Shown here: one piece after another, positions 1 to 8,811 of the stretch
Position numbering within the stretch: position 1 is the first letter of the stretch
Layout: each line of letters starts with the position of its first letter
Assembly: GCF_030812415.1 (NCBI RefSeq)
Contig: NZ_JAUSST010000001.1
Span: forward strand, 186,001 to 250,000
From: Paenibacillus harenae
Lineage (GTDB): Bacteria; Bacillota; Bacilli; Paenibacillales; Paenibacillaceae
Reading direction: 5' to 3'
DNA: 64,000 nt
Translations under genes and position numbers: made by a program
Notes under the pieces: generated by a model
Told to the model about the DNA's origin: nothing
The model's database searches: none
Seen by the model: the letters and a program-made list of their open reading frames with translations, nothing else

Positions 1-655
1 TAATCGTGTTGAATAGAATAATCGGGCTAAGCATGGGCAGCGTGATTTTGAAGAAACGGATAACCGGGCCGGCGCCGTCTACGTTGGAAGCCTCGTACAG
101 CTCTCCCGGGATGTTCTTGAGACCTGCCAGGAAAATAAGCATAGAAGAACCGAATTGCCATACCGACAACGTGATGAGCATCCAAAGAGCTGCTGCCGGT
201 TCAGCGAACCATCTGACGCTATCTAAACCGAGCATATTCAGAAAATGATTGATTACTCCTTCGTCGCCATAAAGATTGCGCCACATGATCGATACGGCAA
301 CGCTGCCGCCGATAATGGAAGGCAAGTAATAAACCGTCCGATATAGCCCGATTGCTTTCGAGGCTGTGTTCAGAATCATTGCGACGAACAAGGCGAATGC
401 CAGACGAAGCGGCACGCCGATGAATACGTACAGAAACGTAACTTTTAGCGATGCAAAAAACTTCGAATCGTTGGTGAACATTTCCGTATAGTTTTCCATA
501 CCGATGAAAGATGGCGTCGATAACAAGTCGTAATCCGTGACCGAAAAGTATAACGATGCAAGCGCAGGAACCAAAGTGAATAATAAAAATCCGATAACGA
601 ACGGCCCGATAAAGGTATAGCCGATGAGGTTGTTTTTAAGTGACAGCGATTTCAT
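1..655 (-). CDS. Sugar ABC transporter permease (partial, C-terminus outside window)
   Basis: Reading the minus strand from the ATG at 655 gives an open frame that runs off the left edge, so only about 218 N-terminal residues are visible. The protein starts with a short basic segment, then a hydrophobic helix (around IGYTFIGPFVIGFLLF), and continues with the periplasmic-loop and multi-helix pattern of MalF/UgpA-type permeases of the CUT1 carbohydrate importer family (known family). It follows the sugar-binding lipoprotein gene by 93 bases with a stem-loop between them, so it is probably the first permease of that importer. The substrate cannot be read from sequence, and the second permease should lie beyond the left edge. 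Confidence 0.88.
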   Translation of the reverse strand, partial: MKSLSLKNNLIGYTFIGPFVIGFLLFTLVPALASLYFSVTDYDLLSTPSFIGMENYTEMFTNDSKFFASLKVTFLYVFIGVPLRLAFALFVAMILNTASKAIGLYRTVYYLPSIIGGSVAVSIMWRNLYGDEGVINHFLNMLGLDSVRWFAEPAAALWMLITLSVWQFGSSMLIFLAGLKNIPGELYEASNVDGAGPVIRFFKITLPMLSPIILFNTI

Positions 656-699
656 ATTATCCAACTCCTATCGAATCTGACGTACAAGTAGGAGAGAGA

Positions 700-734
700 A
701 AGCGATGGCCGATCATGTCGACCAGCCATCGCTT
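700..734 (-). other. Intercistronic stem-loop after the binding-protein gene
   Basis: A perfect 10-bp inverted repeat (AAGCGATGGC at 700-709 and GCCATCGCTT at 725-734) encloses a 15-base loop just past the binding-protein stop codon. There is no clear U-tract, so it is more likely an mRNA-stabilising or partial-termination hairpin that keeps binding-protein mRNA more abundant than permease mRNA. That role is inference from position. Confidence 0.6.
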
Positions 735-748
735 CTACTCAAGCAATA

Positions 749-2080
749 TTACTTGTTTTTCTTGAGAATGGAGGTAGCTTCGTCTCTGAATTTCTTAGCT
801 GCTTCTTCAGGCTTGATCTTGTCGTAGTTCATTTGCTCAGCAAGGCTTGTAAGCGATTTGAACACTTCCGCGGAACCGATCGGATCTGCTGGATCCATTG
901 GGGAGCTGTTCGATTCTGCCCATGCCACATAGTCATAAACTTGGATTTGAGCTTCGGAGGAAACTTCTTTCAGCGCTTCTTTTACCTTCGCCGATACAGG
1001 AACGCCGCGATCGCCAAGGATCAATTTGTTCGCTTCGATATCGTTAACGAAGAAGTTGATGAACTTCGCCGCTTCTTCCTTCGCTTTCGAGTTCTCCGAT
1101 ACGGAGAAGAACATCGACGGCTTCAAGAACAAGCCTTTCGTCATTTCCGGACCAACCATTGGCGCCAGAGCCATCGGACGGTTAGCTACTTGCTGCAAGC
1201 CTACATACTGATTGGACCATTGCCATACGCCGATGCCTTGGTTTAGAACAAGGTGGCTGTCTTCTGCGCCTTTTATCTGAGCAAGTACGTCGGGCGATGG
1301 AACTGCGCCGTCGATAACGAGTTTGGACAACATGCCGAAGAAGTCGACGAACATTTGGTCATCTTCGTAACCAAGGCCTGTACCTTCGGCGTTAAACAAC
1401 GTTTTGCCAAGCGTACGGAGGTAGTAGCCGAAGAATACTTCGGCGCGCATGCCGCTGTCGAAGAACAATCCCGCTTCCTTCGCTTTAGCGGCCATGCCTA
1501 CGTAGTCATCCCAAGTCCAGTTCTCGGGAATGGATTCGATGCCGGCTTTCTTGAGCAGCGCCGGGTCGTAGTTTAAGCCGAGTGCGTTCACGCCAAGGTT
1601 CATGCCATACAGCTTGTCGCCCAGCTTGCCGCCGTCAATCGCATTCTGCGAAATGTCTGAAACGTCGATTTGATTGCCGATGTAAGGAGTTAGATCAGCA
1701 AGCTGGTTTCTGCCCGCGTATTGGGTATAGTTTTGCGTGTCGATTTGGATAATGTCCGGGAGCTCGTTGGCAGCCGCTTGCGGCGCCAGCTTCTTCCAGT
1801 AGTCATCATAGTTCGCGTATTCCATTTCGATCGTTACATGCGGATTTTTCGATTTGTACATTTCAATAACTTTCATTGTGTAATCGTGTCGAGGCTGTCC
1901 GCCCCACCAAGCGATTCGCAGCGTGACCGGATCCGGTTCCTTGTCTCCGTTCGTTGCCGCATTTGTGGCGGCCGGCGTGTTGCTGCTGTTTGAGTTGCCC
2001 GAATTATTGCCTCCGCAAGCACTTACAAGCACCAGTGCGAAAGCCATGAGCAGTAGAAGAATTTTTTGACGAGCTTTCAT
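749..2080 (-). CDS. Extracellular sugar-binding lipoprotein (ABC importer)
   Basis: This 443-residue protein has a lipoprotein signal peptide with lipobox VSAC near residues 19-22, then a Gly/Asn/Ser linker typical of surface lipoproteins. The mature part has the family 1 solute-binding fold signature: an early VTLRIAWWGG strand, a DIIQIDTQNYTQYA region and a late GDRGVPVS motif. It should deliver an oligosaccharide or sugar to the membrane permeases (family knowledge). The ATG is preceded by GGAAGGGG. The two-component system lies upstream and the permease downstream, all on the same strand, so the kinase/regulator probably controls this importer. The ligand is unknown. Confidence 0.93.
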   Translation of the reverse strand: MKARQKILLLLMAFALVLVSACGGNNSGNSNSSNTPAATNAATNGDKEPDPVTLRIAWWGGQPRHDYTMKVIEMYKSKNPHVTIEMEYANYDDYWKKLAPQAAANELPDIIQIDTQNYTQYAGRNQLADLTPYIGNQIDVSDISQNAIDGGKLGDKLYGMNLGVNALGLNYDPALLKKAGIESIPENWTWDDYVGMAAKAKEAGLFFDSGMRAEVFFGYYLRTLGKTLFNAEGTGLGYEDDQMFVDFFGMLSKLVIDGAVPSPDVLAQIKGAEDSHLVLNQGIGVWQWSNQYVGLQQVANRPMALAPMVGPEMTKGLFLKPSMFFSVSENSKAKEEAAKFINFFVNDIEANKLILGDRGVPVSAKVKEALKEVSSEAQIQVYDYVAWAESNSSPMDPADPIGSAEVFKSLTSLAEQMNYDKIKPEEAAKKFRDEATSILKKNK

Positions 2081-2125
2081 TTTTGATACGCCCCTTCCAA
2101 ACTCTTAATGTTGTCTACATCGCTA

Positions 2126-2154
2126 ATTATAGGACGAATGTCGAATTGTCGGAA
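2126..2154 (-). promoter_or_regulatory. Candidate promoter of the binding-protein gene
   Basis: On the minus strand a perfect TATAAT (2131-2126) lies 17 bases from a poor -35 (TTCCGA, 2154-2149), about 45 bases upstream of the binding-protein ATG. The weak -35 would fit activation by the adjacent AraC-type regulator (inference). Confidence 0.5.
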
Positions 2155-2179
2155 TTCAAAAAACCGCTTTCTTTGTTAA

Positions 2180-2208
2180 AAAAACAGAGGTCGCCATCAA
2201 GGCGACCT
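2180..2208 (-). terminator. Rho-independent terminator of the two-component operon
   Basis: The minus strand reads AGGTCGCC-TTGAT-GGCGACCT followed by CTGTTTTTTT. The hairpin overlaps the stop codon of the response regulator, which lies in the loop. It separates the regulatory operon from the transporter operon. Confidence 0.8.
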
Positions 2209-3753
2209 TTTGTATTCCGATGGCGTGAAGCCGGTATGTTTCTTGAAAACCTGACTGAAATATTGCGGATTATCGCCGAAGCCGAACTTTTCCGCAAGCT
2301 CGAAAACTTTCACGTCGCCTGTCGTTTCGATTTCCTTGATCGCCAGCTCCACGCGCATCTTGACGACGTAGTTGGAGAACTTCTCCCCCGTCTCCTTCTT
2401 GAACAGCTTGCCAAGATAGTCGGCATTCATATATAGAATCTCGCTCGCCACCCAGTTCAAAGACAGATCGGGATTCGAGATATGCTCTTCGATGACGCGA
2501 ACCATTTTATGAATAATGAAGGAATGTTTCTTCGTATGCAGATTATAGTTGGTCATGCAGATGAGCTCTGCGTTATCCGTGACGAATTGTTCAATCATGC
2601 GAAACGTGTTCAAGCTGTCGAAGCTTGCTATTTTTTGTAAATATTCGTTAATCAGTTCCGGTTGTCCTTGCCTCGCGATCGATACATATAAAGGGATGAC
2701 ATACGATTTGGATAAATGCATATCCATGCGATGCTCCGTCAGCTGCGTGAAGAATTGGCCCAGCTCCTGCTTAGCAATCTCCCAATCGCCGGACTTTATG
2801 TGCATGCACAGGTTTTCATCGTCATATATGAATGTCGTCTGCGCCTTGCCTGCCGCATCGTCAATGTCATTTCTCGTGATAATGCTTCCTTCGCCCAAGT
2901 AGAATTGGTAGTTCAAGCATTCCAGCGTCTCGCGATACATGCTGCGGGCTTCCGTAATAGGACCGGGAGTGCTGACTGCAATGGTCGCATCAAGCTTGTA
3001 ATAAGAAGCAAACGTATGCTTGATTTGCTTCAGCCGATCGAACAGCAAATTGCTTTCGGACGTCACTTTGGTTAGCAGCAGCACATGCTTGCCGATGGTC
3101 GTGCTGAGCAATACCGTAGCATGGCTTAAATAATCGCCGGCAATGTTTTTGATCGCGAACAGATGCTCGAACTCGAACTTCCCTTCGATCTGGAACAACA
3201 GCAGCTGTACGCTGTCATTCTCGATTTCAATGCGGAACAGCTCGCCGTAATCGTCCCAATCGCGCTGGCCGTAGGTTTTGTTCGTAACAAGCTCCTTCAG
3301 AAACTGCTCTTTCGCATGCGGCAGCACCTTCGTAAGCTCTTGCTGAATATTCGCCATGAAGTTCGCTTGCGAATGCCTCTCGTCAAGCTGCCCGATCACT
3401 TCGGTTAACGCTTGGATGATCGTATTTTCATTGCATGGCTTGAGCAAGTAATGTTTCACTCCGAATTGCATCGCCGTTCGCGCATAATCGAATTCGCTGA
3501 AGCCCGACAACAGAATGAATGCGATTTGCGGGTACAGCTCGTATACTTTCTCGACTAATTTCAAACCATCCATACCCGGCATTTTAATATCGGAGATGAT
3601 AATGTCCGGCTCATTGTCCGTAATAAAAGCTAACGCTTCAAGTCCGTTGCGCGCCGTACCTATAAGCTCCATATGATGAGCATGCCAGTTAATCGTCCGG
3701 GAGATGCCTTCTACGATAATTCGTTCGTCGTCCACCAGCAGTACTTTATACAT
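2197..3753 (-). CDS. AraC-family response regulator (YesN type)
   Basis: This 518-residue protein has an N-terminal receiver domain (about 1-120: the acidic VDDE cluster, the phospho-acceptor in IIISDIKMPG near residue 55, and conserved LLKPCN lysine). A roughly 280-residue middle region follows, then a C-terminal AraC double helix-turn-helix (LNWVASEILYMNADYLGKLFK and the closing NPQYFSQVFKKHTG-type motif). It is the DNA-binding partner of the kinase whose gene overlaps it by 8 bases, which indicates translational coupling. YesN/YesM-type pairs usually control neighbouring carbohydrate importers, here the binding protein and permease just downstream. The ATG at 3753 begins MYKVLLVDDE, the standard receiver start. 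Confidence 0.95.
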   Translation of the reverse strand: MYKVLLVDDERIIVEGISRTINWHAHHMELIGTARNGLEALAFITDNEPDIIISDIKMPGMDGLKLVEKVYELYPQIAFILLSGFSEFDYARTAMQFGVKHYLLKPCNENTIIQALTEVIGQLDERHSQANFMANIQQELTKVLPHAKEQFLKELVTNKTYGQRDWDDYGELFRIEIENDSVQLLLFQIEGKFEFEHLFAIKNIAGDYLSHATVLLSTTIGKHVLLLTKVTSESNLLFDRLKQIKHTFASYYKLDATIAVSTPGPITEARSMYRETLECLNYQFYLGEGSIITRNDIDDAAGKAQTTFIYDDENLCMHIKSGDWEIAKQELGQFFTQLTEHRMDMHLSKSYVIPLYVSIARQGQPELINEYLQKIASFDSLNTFRMIEQFVTDNAELICMTNYNLHTKKHSFIIHKMVRVIEEHISNPDLSLNWVASEILYMNADYLGKLFKKETGEKFSNYVVKMRVELAIKEIETTGDVKVFELAEKFGFGDNPQYFSQVFKKHTGFTPSEYKRSP

Positions 3754-5512
3754 CCGGATCCCTCAATTCGTACGGAAGCATGAGGGTAACCTTCGTGCCC
3801 CCGTTTACTTTACTCTCTACGTGTATGCCGTACGCATCGCCGTATAAGAGCTTGATGCGGTCCTCGATATTTTTGAGCCCGAGACCGGAGCCCTTCGTCT
3901 TCACTTCGCCGCTTAGCAGCTTGGCGACTAACTGTTCTTCCATGCCCGGACCGTTATCCGTTACCGAAATGAACAGTTTATCGTTCTCATCAAAAGCCTG
4001 AATCCGAATGGAGCAAGTATCAATCATCTGTTCAAGCCCGTAATTAACCGCATTCTCGACGATCGGCTGCAGCGAAAGCTTCGGAATCGAGCCATGCAAC
4101 AACCGCTCCGGCACGTCGATATGGAAGTCCAACCGCTCCTCGAACCGATATTTCTGGATCGTAATATAATGACTCACGATTTCCAGTTCCTTGCTAAGCG
4201 GAATAATCGGCTCTTTCAGATTGATCGAAGTGCGAAGCAGCGAGCCGAGCGCTTCAACCATTTGGGAAATATGCGTCTGGTTGCTCAGCTTGGCCGACCA
4301 ATTAATCGATTCCAGCGTATTGTATAGAAAGTGCGGGTTGATCTGCGCTTGGAGCGCCTTGAACTCGGTATCACGTATCGTAAGCTGCTTCACGTAGTTC
4401 TCATGGATCAGCTCGTTTATTCGCTCAACCATAATGCGGAAGTTGCGATGCATCTGGCCCGCCTCGTCCATTGCAAGCGCGCGTTCGTTGGGCTCCTCGG
4501 CATATTCGAAGTTGCCTAACTGCACTTTCTTCATCTTCGCGTTCAAACGTTCGATTGGCTTAATGATACCGTTGGCAAATCGGATCGAGAATAAAATAAT
4601 GCATAGGAACAACACGGCAAAAATCACGATGATCGTTCTCTTGACCTTCACGATGCGCTCGAAAATATCATCGAACGGGATAAGCGTATAATAATTCCAA
4701 TCGGTATACGTACTGGCAATATAGGTGACAAAATATTGCTTGCCGTTCACCTTCATCGTTTCGTATCCGCTGTCCTGGCCCATTCCTGGCAGACGGTTAA
4801 TCGGAAAATCGGTCGCACCCGGGTCCGGGTAAATCGGTTTGTTGTCCTGCATAATGATAAGCTGCGCATCGGAGCTATTAATCCGCATCCCCTTCGCAAA
4901 ATCGTTAAACAACGCTTCCATATTGATACGAATGGCAAGCGTCCCAAGATTATCTAGCTTCAGTTGCTCGAAGGAACGAATCTCTCGCGCCGCTATCAGA
5001 GCATTATCCGTCGAATCGGGTGCAACCCAAGTGTTGCCCCCTTTGTTCGGATTCGTCTCGGCCTTGATCTGATCGAGACGGTTCTTGAACATCGTAATCG
5101 AGCTTGTGCCGACGAAATACTCATTGTCGAACGCATCGTAGAGCTGAGTCGAAAGAATATATTTATCAAGTGCGCCGATATTGACCATTCGCTCCATGAT
5201 CTTCGTTCGGACGACATAATTATCGTAATCGGAACCGCCGGATTTAATCGATCGGAGATAAACCTGCAATGTCGGATCCGTCATGATCATGAAAGACAGC
5301 TTCTCCATCTTCTTAAGCTCGTTCTCGATGCTGAGCGACGATAAGCTCAGTGCCTTCGACGATTGCTGATAAACCTCTTCATCATAAAATTCAAATGCAT
5401 ATTGTTGAACGACGACACCAATAACGGCAACGACACCCATGATGACCGATATAAGCACAAAAAGCTTATGCTTAATTCGCAAATTCGTATAAAGCGCTTT
5501 CAAGTCGGTCAT
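3746..5512 (-). CDS. Membrane sensor histidine kinase (YesM type)
   Basis: The 588-residue protein has an N-terminal membrane helix (about 17-36), an extracytoplasmic sensor region (about 40-285), a second helix (about 292-312) and a HAMP linker (about 313-370). The LytS/YesM-type kinase core follows, with phospho-acceptor His394 in QINPHFLYNTL, an N-box (QPIVENAVNYG) and G-boxes (DNGPGM, GSGLGLKN). It should sense an extracellular cue and phosphorylate the AraC-type regulator encoded immediately downstream. The ATG has a GGAGG nine bases upstream. The stimulus cannot be inferred, but a sugar taken up by the adjacent importer is the usual case. Confidence 0.95.
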   Translation of the reverse strand: MTDLKALYTNLRIKHKLFVLISVIMGVVAVIGVVVQQYAFEFYDEEVYQQSSKALSLSSLSIENELKKMEKLSFMIMTDPTLQVYLRSIKSGGSDYDNYVVRTKIMERMVNIGALDKYILSTQLYDAFDNEYFVGTSSITMFKNRLDQIKAETNPNKGGNTWVAPDSTDNALIAAREIRSFEQLKLDNLGTLAIRINMEALFNDFAKGMRINSSDAQLIIMQDNKPIYPDPGATDFPINRLPGMGQDSGYETMKVNGKQYFVTYIASTYTDWNYYTLIPFDDIFERIVKVKRTIIVIFAVLFLCIILFSIRFANGIIKPIERLNAKMKKVQLGNFEYAEEPNERALAMDEAGQMHRNFRIMVERINELIHENYVKQLTIRDTEFKALQAQINPHFLYNTLESINWSAKLSNQTHISQMVEALGSLLRTSINLKEPIIPLSKELEIVSHYITIQKYRFEERLDFHIDVPERLLHGSIPKLSLQPIVENAVNYGLEQMIDTCSIRIQAFDENDKLFISVTDNGPGMEEQLVAKLLSGEVKTKGSGLGLKNIEDRIKLLYGDAYGIHVESKVNGGTKVTLMLPYELRDPDV

Positions 5513-5536
5513 CGCGTATAGCCTCCAATCAGGGTA

Positions 5537-5561
5537 TCAGGCCCTTACGGGAAGGGCCTGA
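5537..5561. repeat. Perfect inverted repeat between two genes
   Basis: TCAGGCCCTT and AAGGGCCTGA form a 10-bp stem with a 5-base loop between the end of the FtsJ-like gene (5595) and the kinase start (5512). Neither side carries a clear U-tract, so it is a terminator-like or attenuator-like hairpin of uncertain function. Confidence 0.55.
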
Positions 5562-5594
5562 CGCTTGTCATGCTTGTCCACATTGCACTGCTAA

Positions 5595-6611
5595 CTATTT
5601 CTTCTGCAAATATAGCGTAATTTCCTCGCGGTTATGAAACAATTGCTTCGCCTTCTTGAGCTCGAATACGGTTTCCAGCTTGGCGATGACTTCGCGAATC
5701 GTCTGCATCGGCTTACGGTGCATAAGCTTAATCGTTATGATCGCTGTTGCCCTTTCCGTAAGCGCTTGTTCCAAATCAAGGACGAGCTTGCTCATCAGCA
5801 TCGGGCTCCAGCTCATATCGCATACGAATAGATCGAATGATCCCGGCTTCAGCTTCGCTTCCGAAGCGTTCCGTTTCAAATAAGTGAGCGCCGGGTGATC
5901 GATGAGCGACGGATGTAGATCAGCCGGATCAACGGCCGTTACGCGAAGACCGCGCTCCAATAGCAGCGATGTCCACCCGCCTGGAGCCGCGCCTACATCG
6001 AGCGCTCTGCGAAATTGTTCATAATGCAATTCGAACGCGCGCTCCGCTTCCAGCAGCTTGAACTTGGCGCGGGACACTTGTCCTTCTTCCCGCTGGAAGC
6101 GAACGGCGCCGCCAGGCCAGTCGGAGAGCATGTCCTGCGGAGAGCCGAAGCCGATGCACAGCGTGGATGCCGCAGCATAGATTGCAATAATGACATCCGG
6201 CTGCTGTACGACAGGCTCTGCATCCACCTCTGCCAAGACGGCATCCATTACCGCCTTCGTATCGGATGCCGAATAGATGAACGATGTAGAGGACATTCTT
6301 CGAATATGAACGGCAGTCCGTTTGCCTGCAAACATGAAGGCTGCGCTGCGTACCATTGCAGAGAGCTGCTCCAAGTCTTCGGCGTTGCCGTTAATTTCGA
6401 TCGTTCTATCTACCGGCTGTATGTGCCGCAGGAAGATCGGTTCGCGTTGCAGAATGGTCTGCAATGTCTCTACCCTGTCAAGCGGACTGTTCATAAGGAA
6501 CACTTCTCCCGCAGCAAGCTGTGTGAAGGAAACGCCGTCAATTAAGCGGCGAAGCTCCTCTATTGCATAGGGCGAATAGCTTTGATTCGCCGTTCCGATC
6601 CACTCAGTCAA
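5595..6611 (-). CDS. FtsJ/RlmM-like SAM-dependent 2'-O-ribose methyltransferase
   Basis: The C-terminal half of this 338-residue protein is an RrmJ/FtsJ-type Rossmann methyltransferase. It has the SAM-binding LDVGAAPGGWT motif, and a candidate catalytic K-D-K-E set in AKFKLLEA, FVCDMSWSP, IITIKLMHR and REEITLYL. The N-terminal half is unlike simple RrmJ and resembles the extended substrate-binding region of RlmM, which methylates 23S rRNA C2498 in E. coli (family knowledge). The RNA target here is inference. I chose the TTG at 6611 because AGAGG lies nine bases upstream and no better ATG precedes the conserved region. It stands alone, with 122 bases before the next gene. Confidence 0.82.
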   Translation of the reverse strand: MTEWIGTANQSYSPYAIEELRRLIDGVSFTQLAAGEVFLMNSPLDRVETLQTILQREPIFLRHIQPVDRTIEINGNAEDLEQLSAMVRSAAFMFAGKRTAVHIRRMSSTSFIYSASDTKAVMDAVLAEVDAEPVVQQPDVIIAIYAAASTLCIGFGSPQDMLSDWPGGAVRFQREEGQVSRAKFKLLEAERAFELHYEQFRRALDVGAAPGGWTSLLLERGLRVTAVDPADLHPSLIDHPALTYLKRNASEAKLKPGSFDLFVCDMSWSPMLMSKLVLDLEQALTERATAIITIKLMHRKPMQTIREVIAKLETVFELKKAKQLFHNREEITLYLQKK

Positions 6612-6733
6612 TGTTTTGTGCCTCTATTCTTAAATTTATCAACCAAACCTTCAAACGATTTCAAATACAATTATCGTGAATTGGATTTTTTTCCTTTTCC
6701 CGTTAATGTTGCGGACTGCGATCAACACGGTAC

Positions 6734-7066
6734 TTACGTCGATGCCATTTGTTGGAGGAGAGAGTCCGGCATCGGGCCGTTGTGAAGCTTGGTCGTCTCC
6801 GGTGCGTTCTGATAGAGCTCTTGATACATTTGCACACGTCCAGCCATGCTCGACGTGTGCAAATAAATTTGTTCGGGATATCGGCCGGTCGCTACGATAT
6901 GGCGGACCACTTCATACCCCGTAGGCTGAGCCCAGCCCAAGTCGTAGTCGAGCGATAAGATGCCGACGGGCTCTTGATCTAGCAGCAGCTTGCATTCCTC
7001 GGCGTCCTTGGCGAGTACGAATCCTTTCGGACAGCCGCGATAATCGTCCAAATAAATATGAATCAT
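6734..7066 (-). CDS. Small receiver-like protein (cREC/cyclic-phosphate processing receiver type)
   Basis: This 110-residue protein begins IYLDDYRGCPKGF and contains LSLDYDLG and IYLHTSS. These match the short receiver-like fold with paired acidic residues at strand 1 and an Asp-rich strand 3. It has no output domain and no kinase neighbour, so it is not an ordinary response regulator. Proteins of this look are classed with the cyclic-phosphate-processing receiver domain family, but I recognise this only by motif. No function is established for it, and an RNA or nucleotide end-processing role would be inference. It lies between the RlmM-like and Fpg-like genes on the same strand. Confidence 0.62.
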   Translation of the reverse strand: MIHIYLDDYRGCPKGFVLAKDAEECKLLLDQEPVGILSLDYDLGWAQPTGYEVVRHIVATGRYPEQIYLHTSSMAGRVQMYQELYQNAPETTKLHNGPMPDSLLQQMAST

Positions 7067-7108
7067 GAATGAATCCTCCGTTCAAACATTAGATTCAAAA
7101 GCTCCGAT

Positions 7109-7924
7109 TTAAAGATCCTTTTGGCATCCCGGACAATAATAAGCTTTACGTCCCGATTGCTCCAGCTTGTCGATCGTCGAACCGCATACAAGACAAGCCT
7201 CGCCTTCCCTGTCATGCACTCGGAATTTCTGCTTATGACCGCCTGTATGCCGGTCGTCGGCCGTTAACGGAAAGTCGCCTGCGCCGCCGTTTGAAATCGC
7301 TTCCTTTAGCACATTATGCATCGCTTCATACAGTCGTTCCCAAGTCGCCGGCTCAAATAAAGGAATTTTTGCATCCGGGAGCAATTCTGCGCGGAATAAT
7401 ATCTCATCTACATAAGCGCTTCCCAATGCATTCAGCACGTTTGTGTCAAGCAAAGCCGGTCGGATTGCCCCTCTTTTCTTCGCGAATCTGTCAATGAAAC
7501 GTTTCAGGGTAAGCTTCTTATCGAGCGGATCCGCGCCAAGTCCGCCGAACAGCTCTTCTACTTCCCGAACGGTCATTAATTTCAAATGTTCGGAACGCAG
7601 ACCTATCAGATAGAGAATCTGCTCGCCGAGTTTTACTCGAACCTGCGTCGACTTATCCGGCATATCTTCCAGCGTGCCGATATATAAGTAAGCCGCACCC
7701 GTCAATTGAAGCACGAGCCGCTTGCCGTTATCCAAGTGAAACAGCAAATGCTTGCCTCTACGTTCTACAAACCATACGACAGCGCCAACAACCTCTTTAC
7801 GCAACTGCTCAGCGTCAATCTGAAACGTCTTGCTGCTCGTTACCTCAATACCGGTAATCTGGGCCCCGGCGAACCTGTCCGCCAGCACCTCTCGATCATT
7901 CTCTAATTCCGGCAGTTCCAACAT
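7109..7924 (-). CDS. Fpg/Nei-family DNA glycosylase paralogue lacking N-terminal proline
   Basis: The 271-residue protein has the full Fpg/Nei architecture: an N-terminal beta-sandwich start (ELPELEN), the conserved lysine region RRGKHLLFHL, a helix-two-turns-helix region, and a C-terminal zinc finger with CLVCG...CPGC and the finger arginine in SGRKAYYCP. In active Fpg/Nei enzymes, which excise oxidised bases, residue 2 is the catalytic Pro or its equivalent. Here it is Leu (MLELPE instead of MPELPE) while Glu3 is kept. It may act differently, or bind without cleaving. A ribosome site GGAAGGAAGAGAG precedes the ATG at 7924, which supports this start. The gene sits among DNA-repair and phosphatase genes. 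Confidence 0.85.
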   Translation of the reverse strand: MLELPELENDREVLADRFAGAQITGIEVTSSKTFQIDAEQLRKEVVGAVVWFVERRGKHLLFHLDNGKRLVLQLTGAAYLYIGTLEDMPDKSTQVRVKLGEQILYLIGLRSEHLKLMTVREVEELFGGLGADPLDKKLTLKRFIDRFAKKRGAIRPALLDTNVLNALGSAYVDEILFRAELLPDAKIPLFEPATWERLYEAMHNVLKEAISNGGAGDFPLTADDRHTGGHKQKFRVHDREGEACLVCGSTIDKLEQSGRKAYYCPGCQKDL

Positions 7925-7962
7925 GAAAGCTCTCTTCCTTCCTGTTCCTTCGTTTGTTTCTC

Positions 7963-8775
7963 TTATATCCCTCTGTATGTAGAAATATACGAGCGAAGCT
8001 CATCTAATCGTGTGCAAATAACATCCGGCTTGCAGCCGGCTATCTCCGCATAATATTCATAATTGTCCGACCTTGTCAAACCCGTTAATACAAGTATCGT
8101 CCCGCATCCGGATGCATGACCCGCTGCAATATCCGTTGCCATATTGTCGCCGATCACCCATGTATCCGCTGCCGTCCGTCCCAGTCTGTTCAATGAATAA
8201 TTCATTAGGATTGCCGAGGGCTTGCCGATAACGACGGGCTGTTTGCCTCCGGCCGCGGTTAGGCTTGCGCCAATCGAGCCTGCACCGGGTTGCAGTCCGT
8301 TCTCCGTTGGAAGCAGCAGATCGGGATTCGTCATCACGTAAGAAGCGCCGTCCAAAATATAACGAACCGCTTTCGCTAACCGGCTATAATTGAACTCGCG
8401 ATCAATCCCTTGCAGCACATAATCCGGATTGTCCTCGGTAATCGTAAGTCCTGCACAAACAACCGCTTCCCGAAGCCCCTTTTCGCCAATGACAAAAACA
8501 GAAGCGCCGGGCAACTTCTCGGCAATATACGATGCGGCAGCCTGCGCCGATGTGCATACATCATCGGCATAAGCTTCGATCCCCATCGCCTTCAGTCTAT
8601 CTGCGACATCCTCGGGTGTTGCCGAAGAATTATTCGTCACGTATTTGTAAGCTAAACCACCGGTCCTTAAGTCCGCGATAAGCTTATCCGCATGCTCGAT
8701 TCGCTTCGATCCGTGATAAATCGTACCGTCTAGATCAATAAGCAAACCACTCATCTTTCGTTCTATGGTCGTCAT
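7963..8775 (-). CDS. HAD-IIA family phosphatase (NagD/YutF-like)
   Basis: This 270-residue protein carries HAD motif I (LLIDLDGTIYHG), the motif II Thr in YVTNNSS, and the C-terminal motifs VIGKPSA and WVIGDNMATDIAAG. The C2a cap of the HAD-IIA group lies in the middle. The group dephosphorylates small metabolites such as sugar phosphates, nucleotides or p-nitrophenyl phosphate; the real substrate is unknown. AAGGAG precedes the ATG. It lies 36 bases downstream of mrfB on the same strand and may be co-transcribed with it. Confidence 0.92.
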   Translation of the reverse strand: MTTIERKMSGLLIDLDGTIYHGSKRIEHADKLIADLRTGGLAYKYVTNNSSATPEDVADRLKAMGIEAYADDVCTSAQAAASYIAEKLPGASVFVIGEKGLREAVVCAGLTITEDNPDYVLQGIDREFNYSRLAKAVRYILDGASYVMTNPDLLLPTENGLQPGAGSIGASLTAAGGKQPVVIGKPSAILMNYSLNRLGRTAADTWVIGDNMATDIAAGHASGCGTILVLTGLTRSDNYEYYAEIAGCKPDVICTRLDELRSYISTYRGI

Positions 8776-8811
8776 TGCGGCATATCTCCTTAATCGTTAG
8801 CCAAACCTTCA

